From positions 21,181,125-21,245,124 of the forward strand of contig NC_061869.1 in NCBI RefSeq assembly GCF_907164915.1: DNA of 64,000 nucleotides, in the 5' to 3' direction. A model generated the notes under the pieces. That model searched no databases. It worked only from the letters and a program-made list of their open reading frames with translations, and was not told where the DNA came from. The DNA is from Impatiens glandulifera. Lineage: Eukaryota; Streptophyta; Magnoliopsida; Ericales; Balsaminaceae. The position numbers and the translations under genes were made by a program. This document shows, piece by piece, positions 32,591-43,927 of the stretch; positions within the stretch are counted from its first letter, which is position 1; the number at the start of each line of letters is the position of its first letter.

Positions 32591-34000
32591 ATTAGTCTAA
32601 GTTGATGATAAAAACATTTTCAATAACATAAATTTTCTAATTATTAATTTAATATTACATAAAATAAAATATAATTTAATAATGATAAGTTATCTAATCA
32701 TTATTATATTAATATTGCATAATTATGGTTAGATGTTCTTGATAGAGATTAATTTAGATAAATGATAGAATGTATATAAGATAAGATAAGAGAGCACTGA
32801 AGATATATGTTGAGGGAGTATAAACACGATATGGACTGGTTTTAATGTAACATAAGATAGTATAAAGAATGGGGTCAATGCATTCACAATTATCACTTTC
32901 GGTATAATATCAACCAGCATTGAGGGTCATGCAGATTTTCACTTAATAAACTTAAAGTTCGTGTTTTAGGTTTCATTTTAGTTTTAGATTTGATGTAAAG
33001 CTTTGATTGAATAAGATTTTTGGAGTTTGTTTGATTTGTTTTAGGGAGTTATTTGACTTGAGTTTTATGAAGGTGAAACTATAAAGATTTATCTAAAATT
33101 GAGTATATAATATTTGTAAAAGTGGAGAATCATTGCATTTATGATTTATATATACATGTTAATAGAAAAGTATGTGATAAAATAGGAGTAACATGTTTAA
33201 TTATTGTTGCAAAACTATGATGATAAAATACTAGATAATTAATGCAACGTATAAAGAGTTTTCTAATTAAAATGATTTTTTTTTTAAACTGATTTTTAGA
33301 AAGCGGGCAATGATTGTTCTCCTCATTCAATTATCTATTAATAGATAAGAAGGATTTGTAGAAGCAAATGATAGTTTCTTTGTCTCGATTCTCCTTAGTT
33401 TCAACATATTATCGATTTTTATGTAGTAAACAGTGGGAGTTCTTGTACAATTTTAAGAATTAGTTTTTGGAAGGTATCCCATTTGAAAAGGTGAACGATG
33501 ATTGGTTATCTTGGTTTAAGACACATACATTTTATCCTCTTTAAGAAAGTAAGTAATAGTAATTTTTGTAAGAAATAATTCTATGTTTTTCATTCATAAT
33601 CGTCCACTACTCCAGACTCACGTTCTCCACCAGTCCCAACTGTGCACCAAGCCAATTGCTGGACGTGAATATAACTAATTTGGTTTAAACGGTCAAATTT
33701 ATTTGTGTTCTTAAAATATTGTTTTGTGTAAAGACTTAATATTGTGTGGTCCTTTGTCCCATGTGCACGAAACTAGGATCAATTAACAAAAACGTTGGAC
33801 AACTACAGTTTTTGTTAAAATAAAATCTCTTATACAAATATATTTATTATTTTAACTTAATTATTTTATTATATAATTAATATAAATAAAATATTTGAAA
33901 TTATGATTTTTTTTATAAGATTAATATTTTTAATTTGTGTATATATTTTATTTCAAAAAAATATTTTATAATATAATAATGAAATTTTTAATAAGATTAA
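32591..34000. other. AT-rich intergenic DNA
   Basis: I see no supported gene or known repeat. Short ORFs of about 63 residues are at chance level for this composition. Confidence 0.5.
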
Positions 34001-34019
34001 AACTGGTGAAAAGGGGTCA

Positions 34020-34420
34020 AAACCGAGAGTAAAAACTCTCGATAATGATCATATATCTTTCGGTATTGACCTAATACCGAAAGTTTGGGTGACTTGTCAT
34101 TCCTCAGTGTTGACTCTTTCGGTAAATATAATTGTGCATTTACCGAGAGATATCCTACAGTTTTCGGCTTAGACACCCGAGAGAAAAACCGAAAGTTAAT
34201 TGGAAAACTTTCAATTTTTCCCTCTGAAGAAAAACCGAAAGTTTTCCAATTAACTTTCGGTTTTTCCCTCTGGAGAAAAACAGAAAGCTTCCCCAGTTAA
34301 TTTTTGTTTTTTCTTCCGAGGGAAAAACTGAAAGTTGTCCAATTAACTTTTGGTTTTTCCTTTGAAAAAAACCGAAATATTTTCATTTAACTTTCCGCTT
34401 TTCCCTACAAAATGTACAAA
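34020..34420. repeat. CACTA subterminal repeats, left end
   Basis: About seven occurrences of ACCGAAAGTT or its complement, arranged as inverted pairs (for example around 34233-34264). They are interspersed with TTTTTCCCTCTGGAGAAAAA. Family knowledge: such motifs bind the TNPA-type protein. Confidence 0.75.
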
Positions 34421-34599
34421 ATAGGCCGATTGTTTTTTACGCAATCAAAACTTGTTCAGCCAAACCAATATACAAATAACATTCATACAAATAATATTCA
34501 TAAACCAAATAACCATTATCATTCCAAAATTCCAAACCAATCATCCAAACAAGTTGTTATCATTCGAATTAAAACGTAGAAACAACCAATGAGAAACGT

Positions 34600-36307
34600 A
34601 CTAGAATTAGCTGGTGGGGGGAGGGGGAGGTGGTCGATATTGCCTCATAAACATTTCAAATTCTGTCATTCTTGACCTCATTTCTAGCTTATCTGTTTGC
34701 AGTTCTTGAATCGTTCTAGTAGTTTTTCATCCTTCTTTTCCAATTCCTCCACTTTCATCGCCAATCTTTGATTCTCCTCAAACAATCAATTAGTGGATCG
34801 TTGTTAGTTGTTTCCAGTTCGACGATCCTCTCAAAAGTGTGTGGGTCGGATGCCTGATCCCATACCGATAACTCTCCCATACTATTTTCCCCCAAAAAAA
34901 AACTCTCCCATATTTTTGGTGTCCGAACACCCTCTCCGTCAACTCAAAGTCAGATATTTTTGGTTCGTTACTTCTTACTTCTTCCATCTCAACCTGCACA
35001 TTTGAAATAAAATTTCATTTATATAATAAATAAACTAGCTATAAGTAATTTATTTAAATTAAATTCACTTACAATTTTCTCTTATGCTAGTTCGTTCAGG
35101 ATGGGGGTTGGGTTTTCTTTGGTAGGTTTTAGAGTACGGGTCCTCTTGAATACTTCAACGATAAAGGGTGTCCGTCCCATTTCAAACGGCTATTGAAATA
35201 AATGATTTATATAATTAATAACAATATTTATATTAAGTTATTAGAAATAATATACTTACCAACTCTTCTTCCATTTGAGCAAACGGTCTACTTCCCGTAT
35301 GATGTAGGAATTTTAGCTTATTTCTGTTAACAATATTTGTACGACTGTTTTTCTAAATTTGAAATAAAAAATGAAGTTAGAATAATTAATATCAGATTTT
35401 ATTTTAATTATGAAATCGTACCTTAAATTTTTCGTGAAGTAATGGTTTCGACACACAAACTCCCAATCATCTCGGTTGTAGTCTCGTGGAGGATTGACAA
35501 GTACCGCTGCCTCGTCTCCTTGATGAATTTGGATATAATCTTTATTCAAATCCGAGTGTCATCTATCCCATATTTGTTTGGCGTGTGTCAATCCGGACCT
35601 TCGATAATCATCAATATAACCATCAGTACAATCGAACGGATCAAAAAAAATAAATCATTCAAATGTTATAAATAAGTATTGAATTATTAATGTATAATTA
35701 AGTAATGATTACCGTCATAGCAATCCAAATCGAATCCAATTGATCGGCACTTAATGCCTTCCACTTTAGGAGGCGGTGTGAGATGGCTGAGGGGTCCCGC
35801 ACAACCGACACCAAATGTCTAGACCACATTGTTCTTCCCTCGCCATACCGCCGGCCTCCCATCTATCCCTTTAAAAGTCAGAGCAATTTTTGTCCCTGGT
35901 GGCCTCCTCGATAGCGCGATATTCTTGTTCTTCCTTCGTCTCTTACGGGCGGAAGATTCTTCAAAATTATCAAATTCATAATTATATGTAAATCAATACA
36001 AACAATCACTAAGTGTAAACATGTTACCTGTCGATGATGGGTCGGGAGTGGAACCGTGCTCCTCATCGTTATCCTCCTTGTGAGCCTCGTCGTCAGCCTC
36101 ATCGTCATCCCCCGTATCAGCAAATGTACTCTCAACAAACTCTTCAACCTCAGCATCAATATCCTCGTCTGCTGGGGGAGCAGTAGCTATCGGGTTCACA
36201 TCGATAGGTGTTTGATCTCTAGAAGACTCTTCTCGGAGCCTTAAGTTTTCTAATTGTGCAAGTAGGTTTTGGTATGGCTTAGACAGTTTGTTGGGTGTTT
36301 TCCTCAT
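34600..36307 (-). pseudogene. CACTA TNPA/Ptta-like transposase gene, broken
   Basis: Minus-strand exons: 36028-36307 (from MRKTPNKLSKPYQNLLAQ, then an Asp/Glu-rich linker, donor GTAAC). A second exon near 35730-35960 contains NIALSRRPPGTKIALTF and DGRPAVWRG. Then DEAAVLVNPPRDYNRDDWEF (near 35440-35510), FLHHTGSRPFAQMEEE (near 35270-35310), RTPFIVEVFKRTRTLKP (near 35120-35180), and a coiled-coil tail ending MRQYRPPPPPPTS. NPP..DW, HTGSRPFA and the following segment are the signature of the plant Ptta/En/Spm transposase family (Transposase_24). In-frame stops (for example after NNVV) and frameshifts near the 3' end break it. Its role would be to bind the subterminal repeats. Confidence 0.7.
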
Positions 36308-36439
36308 ACTCTTTCAAGTTTCTTTACGACCTTCAGACATTCTTAATGCACCATTAATAAAATGAGCGAATAATTGAAATAAAGTAGTAATAAGAATGAA
36401 TATAAAGTAAAAAACATAAATCTACCTAATTAATTAATC

Positions 36440-37260
36440 AGAACTATATATTTGTAAACCGCGGTTTTATTTTTGTCACAATCTTCCAACCGGGTCGGGC
36501 TGACATATCAGGGGCGTAGAATACTTGTTTTTCTTGACTCGTCAATATATACGGGTCCTGTCTTTGGGTTTTCAAAATTCAGTTTACATTTATACTTACA
36601 AAGGCATATTTATCCACTTTCACTCCTAGTTCCTCCGAGTGTGTATCAAACCAATTACACTTGAATAAGACAACTCGTTTATGAGAAAAGTATTGTACTT
36701 CGATTATATCCGTTAAAACTCCGTAGTATGACATAGTTTCAGACTCGTTGTACCCTGCAACAACCACCCCACTATTTTGAGTGGTCAAACCTTCATCGTG
36801 TTTTTCTGTACATAATTTATATCTGTTTATTTTACACCAAACATACATAGACAAGTACATAGTTGGACCTTCTCCTATGATCTTGAGGTCTCTTGATATG
36901 TTGTTATTTTCTGCTAATTGAGCGACCTATATATATACATTCCCGAAATTTAGTCGTTAAAATAAATATAAAGTTATGAGATATGGTTTATAATTTACTC
37001 ACTCTATGCTTCAAATAGGTGGCAAACGTTTCTCCACGGGACTCATTGTTATTGCAATACTGCATATAATCTCTGCAAATAGATCGAATATTATATAGCA
37101 TACTCTTTAATGCTAATTAATAAGACGTACCATAACAACAACATAAAATATTACATGTAAAAAGGTTCTGCTTCGGGGCAATTTTTCAAAATGTATGAAT
37201 GAGCTGTCACTCGATCGCTATAATCCAAGTTGTATATTTTTCCGTTAGATAGGACTTCCA
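36440..37260 (-). pseudogene. CACTA TNPD-like transposase C-terminus (DUF4216)
   Basis: Pieces in order on the minus strand: VTAHSYILKNCPEAEPFYM (near 37160-37225), DYMQYCNNNESRGETFA (near 37020-37080), then 36579-36860 with TTQNSGVVVAG, YYGVLTDIIEVQYFSHK and VVLFKCNWFD, then LTSQEKQVFYAPDM (near 36500-36550). TQNSGV…YYG.L.DIIE..Y…LFKC.WFD is the DUF4216 domain found at the C-terminus of CACTA TNPD proteins. The upstream Transposase_21 and DUF4218 parts are absent, so this is the tail of a deleted gene, spliced in the original. Confidence 0.8.
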
Positions 37261-37924
37261 TATGATCAAATTTTACACACATTCATATGATCATCAAATA
37301 CAAACATACATATACACTTCTTTAAATAATCAAACACAATTATAAACATTTTAACATTAAACACAATCTTAATTTTTAAAAAACAACACACACTTGATTA
37401 AATTAGTTAGGAGTCTAGATTAAAAAGTGAAATGTCAATTAAATTAATAAATTATGTGTTGTTAATACCGAAAGTTAATGGTATAACTTTTGATTTTGAT
37501 GATTATTTCCGAAAGTTATATCATTAACTTTCGGAATTATCACTTCTTAAATTGTTAAATTAATTAGTATTTCACCTTTTAATGACCTTGAACAAAATTA
37601 ATTTAACACATTTCATATCCTTAAAATATTATACAATCCCAATACATCATTAAAATTAAATTTTACACAAAACCTTAATATCATCAAACACAAACATACA
37701 TATATAATTCTTTATATTATCAAACACATTCATATACATTTATAACATTACCCTCGGTCTTGATTTTTAAAAATAACACAATTGATGTGATTAAATAGTT
37801 TAGACCAAAAATTGCAAAAAATCAAATGAAATATGGAATTAATACCGAAAGTTTATTTTAAAACTTTCGGAAATAACTATCAAAACCGAGAGAATTTCAA
37901 AAATCTCTCAGTCTTGACCTTAAA

Positions 37925-38895
37925 CTGAGGTTTTTAAGGGAGGGTCAAAAGTGAAAGTTTTCTAATGAACTTTCGCAATTACCCCCTTCCCCAACACTTA
38001 GAATTTTTTCAGCTTATTTTAAGGAAGAGTCAAAACCGAAAGTTTTCTAATAAACTTTTGGTTTTGAACCTTCCCAACACTTAGAATTTTTCAGGTTTTT
38101 TTAAGGAAGGGTCAAAACCGAAAGTTTATTAGAAAATTTCGGTTTTGACCTTCCCAACACTTAGAATTTTTTCAGTTTTTTTTAAGGAAGGGTCAAAACC
38201 GAAAGTTTATTAAAAAAAAATCAGTTTTGAACCTTCCCAACACTTAAAATTTTTCAGCTTATTTTAAGAAATGGTCAAAACTGAAAGTTTTCTAATAAAC
38301 TTTCGGTTTTGAACCTTCCCAACACTTGGAATTTTTTCAGCTTATTTTAAGAAAGGGTTAAAACCGAAAGTTTTCTAATAAATTTTCGGTTTTGAACCTT
38401 CCCAACACTTAGAATTTTTTCAGGTTTTTTTAAGGAAGGGTCAAAACCAATAGTTTATTAGAAAACTTTCGGTTTTAAACCTTCCCAACACTTAGAATTT
38501 TTTCAACTTTTTTTAAGGAAGAGTCAAAACCGAAAGTTTATTAGAAAACTTTCGGTTTTGAACCTTCCCAACACTTAGAATTTTTTCAGGTTTTTTTAAG
38601 GAAGGGTCAAAACCGAAAGTTTATTAGAAAACATTCGGTTTTAAACCTTCCCAACACTTAGAATTTTTTTTCAGCTTTTTTTATGGAATGGTTAAAACCG
38701 AAAGTTTATTACAAAACTTTCGGTTTTGAACATTCCCAACACTTAGAATTTTTTCAGTTTTTTTTAAGGAATGGTCAAAACCAAAAGTTTAATACAAAAC
38801 TTTCGCAAATACCCCTTCCTCAGATTTTCTTAATGAATGGTCAAAAGCGAAAGTTTATTACAAAACTTTCGCAATTACCAATTCTAGATAGTTAA
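37925..38895. repeat. ~83-bp tandem repeat with hairpin, inside the CACTA element
   Basis: About eleven units. Each has GGTCAAAACCGAAAG, TTTATTAGAAAA, CTTTCGGTTTTGAA, then CCTTCCCAACACTTAG and a T-rich stretch. CCCAACACTTAG recurs near 37991, 38073, 38153, 38236, 38319, 38402, 38484, 38567, 38650 and 38733. The AACCGAAAGTTT…AAACTTTCGGTT arms form a hairpin in every unit. The right part (38800-38895) is degraded. Confidence 0.9.
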
Positions 38896-39159
38896 AACCG
38901 ATGATTCTTTTAATAACCTTTGAAATTACCCTATTTCCCCATTTTTTGACAACAGTGTAATCGAAAATGTTCAATAAATTTCTCAAATAAAGGCAAACCA
39001 TTACATATAGAAAAATATTCTTAAACCACATTAATAAACCAAAAAATAATTATAATTCATAAGTCGATCTAAACAAAGGTCAAAACGTACCAAATTATCC
39101 AAAACATGTTATTAGTCAACGAAAACGATTACAAATAATTATTCAAATACTGTAATCTA

Positions 39160-39479
39160 GTTAGTATGTGGGGAGGAGGTGGTGGTTGATTCTGCCTCAT
39201 GAAGAATTCAATTTGTTGTTCAAGATTCTCCAACTTTTTAGTCATTTCATCCCTGTCAGCTTTAATTTCATTAAGAAATTAAGCTCTTTCCGCATCCCTC
39301 AATTTAATTTGCTCCAATGTCGACGCTAGGTGTCTCGCATCCTCCTCACGTTTAACATTCGCAGTAGTCATTAGGTCAGCCCCGACAGACCCTCGGTCAG
39401 AACTTGATTGTGCTAGCAAGTTCTGGAATGGTCGGGACAGTTTCTCTAGTGTTTTCCAAATACGCTTCCAACTACTCAT
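39160..39479 (-). pseudogene. Second, short copy of the CACTA TNPA-like protein ends
   Basis: The frame from 39479 reads MSSWKRIWKTLEKLSRPF, QNLLAQSSSDRGSV, then a charged coiled-coil-like stretch and a TAA after AERA (39276-39278). It continues in the same frame as FLNEIKADRDEMTKKLENL and EFFMRQNQPPPPP. The start (KLSRPFQNLLAQ) resembles that of the gene at 36307 (KLSKPYQNLLAQ). The end (FMRQNQPPPPP) resembles the tail of that gene near 34620 (FMRQYRPPPPP). The middle, with the DNA-binding domain, is missing. A GA/CGG-rich leader lies upstream at 39715-39870. Confidence 0.6.
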
Positions 39480-39714
39480 CCTGAATATATAGATCTAACA
39501 TATAATTACCAAACAAATAATCTAACACAACCAAATTATAACATAATTCAAATATATATCAAACAAAATTATACTTACATTTAACCTAATATATAACATA
39601 TATATCAAACAAAAAACAATCTAAACTAGCCTAAATCTAGCTAACCTAAAACTAACAAATAAAAAATATAAATCTAATTAACATAACCACATAATTTAAA
39701 TCTAACCTGGAAAT

Positions 39715-39880
39715 GGCGGCGGCGGCGAAGACGAGAATGGGCGGCGGCGAAGGCGAGAAAGGAGAAGAGAAAGGAGAAGAGAGGAAGAACAAGAGTAAGC
39801 GGCGCAGGAGGAAGAGAGGGAGAGAGAAAGGAGAAAAAGAGAGAGGCGAAAATAAGAAGAGAAAGGGTAGGGTTTTGTTT
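39715..39880. repeat. GGCGGC / GAGAAAGG-rich low-complexity tract
   Basis: This is the only GC- and purine-rich tract in the region. It probably is the 5' leader of the CACTA transcript on the minus strand (CT-rich there). The Ser-rich open frame over it is a composition effect. Confidence 0.6.
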
Positions 39881-39884
39881 TTAT

Positions 39885-40440
39885 AAAGGTCATTACCGAA
39901 AGTTCTTTGTATAACTTTCGGTTTTGACCCCTCCTCAAAACCGAAAGTTTTCCAATAAACCTTCGGAAATAAGCATCATGAAAATTAAATTTTTTCCATT
40001 TTTTTGGGATGAGTCAAAACCGAAAGTTTATTGGAAAATTAAACCTTCGCAATTAACAATTTTGGGAAAGGTAAAAAACGAAGGTTCTTTGAATAACCTT
40101 CGCAATTAATCATTCTCAAACTTAGAATATTTTTCATTTTTTTGAGATGAGTCAAAACCGAAGGTTTATTGGAAAACCTTTGCAATTAAAAATTTTAGGA
40201 AAAGTAAAACCGGAAGTTTTTGAATAACCTTCGCAATTACCCCACTTCCAACACTTAGAATTATTTTAGTTTTTTTGGGAAGGTCAAAACCGAAAGTTCT
40301 TTGTAGAACTTTCGGTACTAATTAGTAAATCCGAAGGTTTTACACAACTCTCGGAATCTATTATTATTAACGAAAGTTTCTTCCTTTCGGGACCATTACC
40401 GAGAGTTCTATAAAATCTCGGTAAAATCTTTCGGTAAAGA
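39885..40440. repeat. CACTA subterminal repeats, right end
   Basis: Inverted pairs of ACCGAAAGTT and ACCGAAGGTT motifs, separated by TTTGGGAAAGGTAAAA-like spacers, continuing to the TIR. Confidence 0.75.
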
Positions 40441-40456
40441 TCATTTTTTACTAGTG

Positions 40457-41573
40457 TAACCATTTTAATATATATATATATATATATTCTTAAATTTATA
40501 ATATATTATTATTTAATATATATATATATATAACTTTAATTTATTTATTAGAATAAGTTTCTAATATAAAAATAATAATTAAATATTCTAATAATGTAGG
40601 ATTTTTAACCAATTAATTCCTTTTCCATACAAATATTATATATTGGCACATGTTTGACAAATTTGTATGTCCCATTACTAGACTGCTTACACATGTTCAT
40701 GTAAGATTTTATCACAACACCTTAAATTAACCCACCAAAATAGGTAATAATTCCTAAATGAACAAAGTTTACCAATTTAATTATGATTTAAAAAGTCATT
40801 TAACTTAATAGTAACTTATATAGGAGCAGGAGTTAATATTCTACGTTATTTTAGTTTACCCCACTAGAGTTCTCTCACTTCCGGAAAACTTTTACAGCGG
40901 AACAAAACACAATTTGAGTATAATATTCATAATAACTATGTCAAAAAAAATGACACTTCCATAACATAAATCCCAAATATGTAAAATGATGTAACTTGTT
41001 GATGTTGTGGAAGTGATGGTATAATATCTAATACGTGTGATTTGAATGTTTTTACAAAGGAAAAACCTTATGATCAACTCTTACATGCACCACAATAACC
41101 CGCATTATTAAAACTATTTGTGGTCGTCATCGTTTTCATCGTCAACATCTATAGTCTGACCATGATGGTATTTCAATGGTCTCCTCTTATTCATCATTGT
41201 TTTCGTTACTCACAAAAAAAAATATAACAAATTTGATAAAAAGACATTTATTTTACTTTATTGTCATCAGCACAGACATTTTCCTCTTCGACTTTTTATT
41301 CTCATTTCTCGGATAACCAACCATATTCTTTCTTACTTAATAAACATCTCATATTATTAATTATTTTGTGTATGTATATATATTCTGTATTTAATATTTA
41401 TTACTAATTAGTTTTATATATATATATATAAAATGAGAGAAAAAATGTATGATAAAAGATCAAATATATTTATATAAAATTCATTAAGAAAAATAATATT
41501 ATATATATTAGGAGATAATTATTAGGAAATACAATTTATTTTGTTGACTTGATTGTGGTGAATTTAAATTTGA

Positions 41574-41612
<39 letters not shown>

Positions 41613-42178
41613 TATAATAATAATAATAATAAACAAAAATTAAAATTCCATTTCAGAGATGATTTTTCAAAAAATCTTTGATAGGTCAGAATTTTTTTTG
41701 ACATTTGCGTTTCAAAACATAACTATCTAATAAATTATCTTTATTGAATGTAATGGTTTTTAACGACTCATTAAATGATCTTTTAAATCAAATGTAACTC
41801 TAGTTCTCATAATTATGTAACATTTACCTCTCTCTCTATATATGTTATATATATGTTATAGTGTTCAACCAACAAAGAAGCAGAAGAAGTTTATTGTTTT
41901 TTTTTTATCAATCTGTGAGTAAGCAGCCTGATGTAAAATATTAAATTCATTTTTTTACTATTAATTTTCTTTAATTGTTTCATATATATAAATATAAATA
42001 ACCAAGCTATTCATGTTTAAATTGTCCTTTTTTATATTATTTATAAAAAAAAATGAAGACAGATAGACAGTAGTATACAAATTCTTGCACCTTGATCTAG
42101 AATAGTGGTTATGTATGATTCTCTTTTAAAAATATATTTTATTAAAAACCTTTTATAACAAATTTAGATTTAATTGTA
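40457..42178. other. Intergenic DNA between the CACTA element and the assembly gap
   Basis: AT-rich, with (TTA)n(TA)n(TAA)n at 41577-41631. Nothing is firmly coding. Near 41110-41195 the minus strand has MMNKRRPLKYHHGQTIDVDD followed by an acidic run and a stop, which could be the end of a gene. Near 41825-41935 the plus strand looks like a leader (TATATATG, CAACAAAGAAGCAGAAG, then a possible splice donor CTGTGAGTAAG). Both are weak. Confidence 0.4.
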
Positions 42179-42678
42179 NNNNNNNNNNNNNNNNNNNNNN
42201 NNNNNNNNNNNNNNNNNNNNNNNNNNNNNNNNNNNNNNNNNNNNNNNNNNNNNNNNNNNNNNNNNNNNNNNNNNNNNNNNNNNNNNNNNNNNNNNNNNNN
42301 NNNNNNNNNNNNNNNNNNNNNNNNNNNNNNNNNNNNNNNNNNNNNNNNNNNNNNNNNNNNNNNNNNNNNNNNNNNNNNNNNNNNNNNNNNNNNNNNNNNN
42401 NNNNNNNNNNNNNNNNNNNNNNNNNNNNNNNNNNNNNNNNNNNNNNNNNNNNNNNNNNNNNNNNNNNNNNNNNNNNNNNNNNNNNNNNNNNNNNNNNNNN
42501 NNNNNNNNNNNNNNNNNNNNNNNNNNNNNNNNNNNNNNNNNNNNNNNNNNNNNNNNNNNNNNNNNNNNNNNNNNNNNNNNNNNNNNNNNNNNNNNNNNNN
42601 NNNNNNNNNNNNNNNNNNNNNNNNNNNNNNNNNNNNNNNNNNNNNNNNNNNNNNNNNNNNNNNNNNNNNNNNNNNNNN
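42179..42678. other. Assembly gap (500 N)
   Basis: Exactly 500 unknown bases, so the true size is probably not known. Block B homology begins at its right edge. Confidence 0.98.
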
Positions 42679-43064
42679 TAAAAATTCCTTATATAAAAAA
42701 GTTGGCTCTTAACTCTTAAGTTATTTAGGAGGTAGTTTAAGTGGTTTCCATTTTTTCCATTTCTATATATCAATGTCTAAGAGTTAAAAATAAACTTAAT
42801 TTGTCTTTCAAATCTTTTTCCCTCCGATGGCCTTTTTAGTATCGGAGGGTGCCTTGTTTTCCTTTTCATCACATATTTTTGAGTTAATGTTGCGTTTTGT
42901 TTGACCCGACATCCTTTTTAACCGGATCAATTTTTTCATCTCGGATTTTTATAGTTTGAATAATATTTTCAAACATCAGTGGGTCGTTTGCTTCTCATAC
43001 TTTCCGAATGTGTATAGTCTAAGACAAATGCTAAAGACTGTTTTTAATGCAAAGATAGTTATGG

Positions 43065-43098
43065 TGCACCTGTTACAAATGAGCAGTTTTTTGTAGTG
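43065..43098 (-). mobile_element. Solo CACTA transposon end (block B)
   Basis: Minus-strand CACTACAAAAAACTGCTC followed by ATTTGTAACAGGTGCACC, as at 14430-14463. Present before the duplication. Confidence 0.5.
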
Positions 43099-43927
43099 TA
43101 GGATCAAAAATAGTATTAAAAGATACATGTAACATGGTCTCTAGATTAAAGATAATTTTTTTTTTTAAAAGAACAAGTTAATTTTATAATTTATTGGAAG
43201 AACAATTTAGTTACAAAACAAATTTTGGAACAGCTAATTATATTGAGAATACATCCAAAACAAACAATACTTTATGTATAAAAACAAACGAGACTTAGTA
43301 TTATGGAACAAATACATTATGGGAGAGAAAAAAATAATGCAGTAGTTAATTATCTATTTCAAACCAAATAAATTTGAATAATGTACAACTCTAACATTTC
43401 TTTTAGTTATAGAGAATATTTTTGACTCTTGTAATTGAAATTTTTTTTTGGTTAAAATTCATTGAATATAAAAGTCATTGAAGAGCAAAAAATGTACTAC
43501 TTAAATAAAAGAAAAATGTTAAATAAAAAAAAATAATGCTGTCTAATTTATTTCATTGAGTCCAAAATGTAATCACAATTAATTTGTTATGCTTCAATAC
43601 TATTTAAGACATTTCTATAAATTTATAATTCATAAATAATATATCACTTTTAAATGAAAAATATTAATATATACAAACACACAAAATATTTAAGTAAACT
43701 AAATTTCATCGATCCATCTCAAAAGTAACATTGAAATGTAGATATTATATTATATATAGTATATATAATTATTGACTTACAATTTATAAAATTCAAATAT
43801 ATATAATCATATAAAAGTCGGGTATCTTTATAAACGAAAATAAAGTTATATTATTATAAAATATTTAATATTAAATGTGATTATACTGCAAATGTTGTAT
43901 CCTTAGTCACGTCATTGTCTGAGGGCA

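Larger units (their letters stand above)
34001..40456 (-). mobile_element. CACTA (En/Spm-type) transposon, internally deleted
   Basis: The right end on the minus strand is CACTAGTAAAAAATGATC. The left end is AACTGGTGAAAAGGGGTC (CACT eroded to AACT). A 3-bp duplication TAA flanks it (33998-34000 and 40457-40459). Both ends carry many ACCGAAAGTTT-type inverted motifs, the subterminal repeats expected of CACTA elements. Gene pieces on the minus strand, in order: a duplicated fragment (39160-39479), the C-terminal DUF4216 part of a TNPD-like transposase (36440-37260) and a TNPA/Ptta-like gene (34600-36307). The transposase catalytic core is not present between 37260 and 39130. The element is therefore non-autonomous. 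Confidence 0.85.

Noticed and set aside
39702..39938. Ser/Leu-rich 78-residue minus-strand ORF
   Set aside because: It lies over a GGCGGC/GAGAAAGG low-complexity tract, and its composition reflects the repeat.
41110..41935. Host gene between the CACTA element and the gap
   Set aside because: A possible short C-terminus on the minus strand and a possible leader on the plus strand are visible. Neither has a supporting motif, and the gap removes the context.
42153..42773. Long open frames on both strands across 42179-42678
   Set aside because: They consist of the 500 N of the assembly gap.
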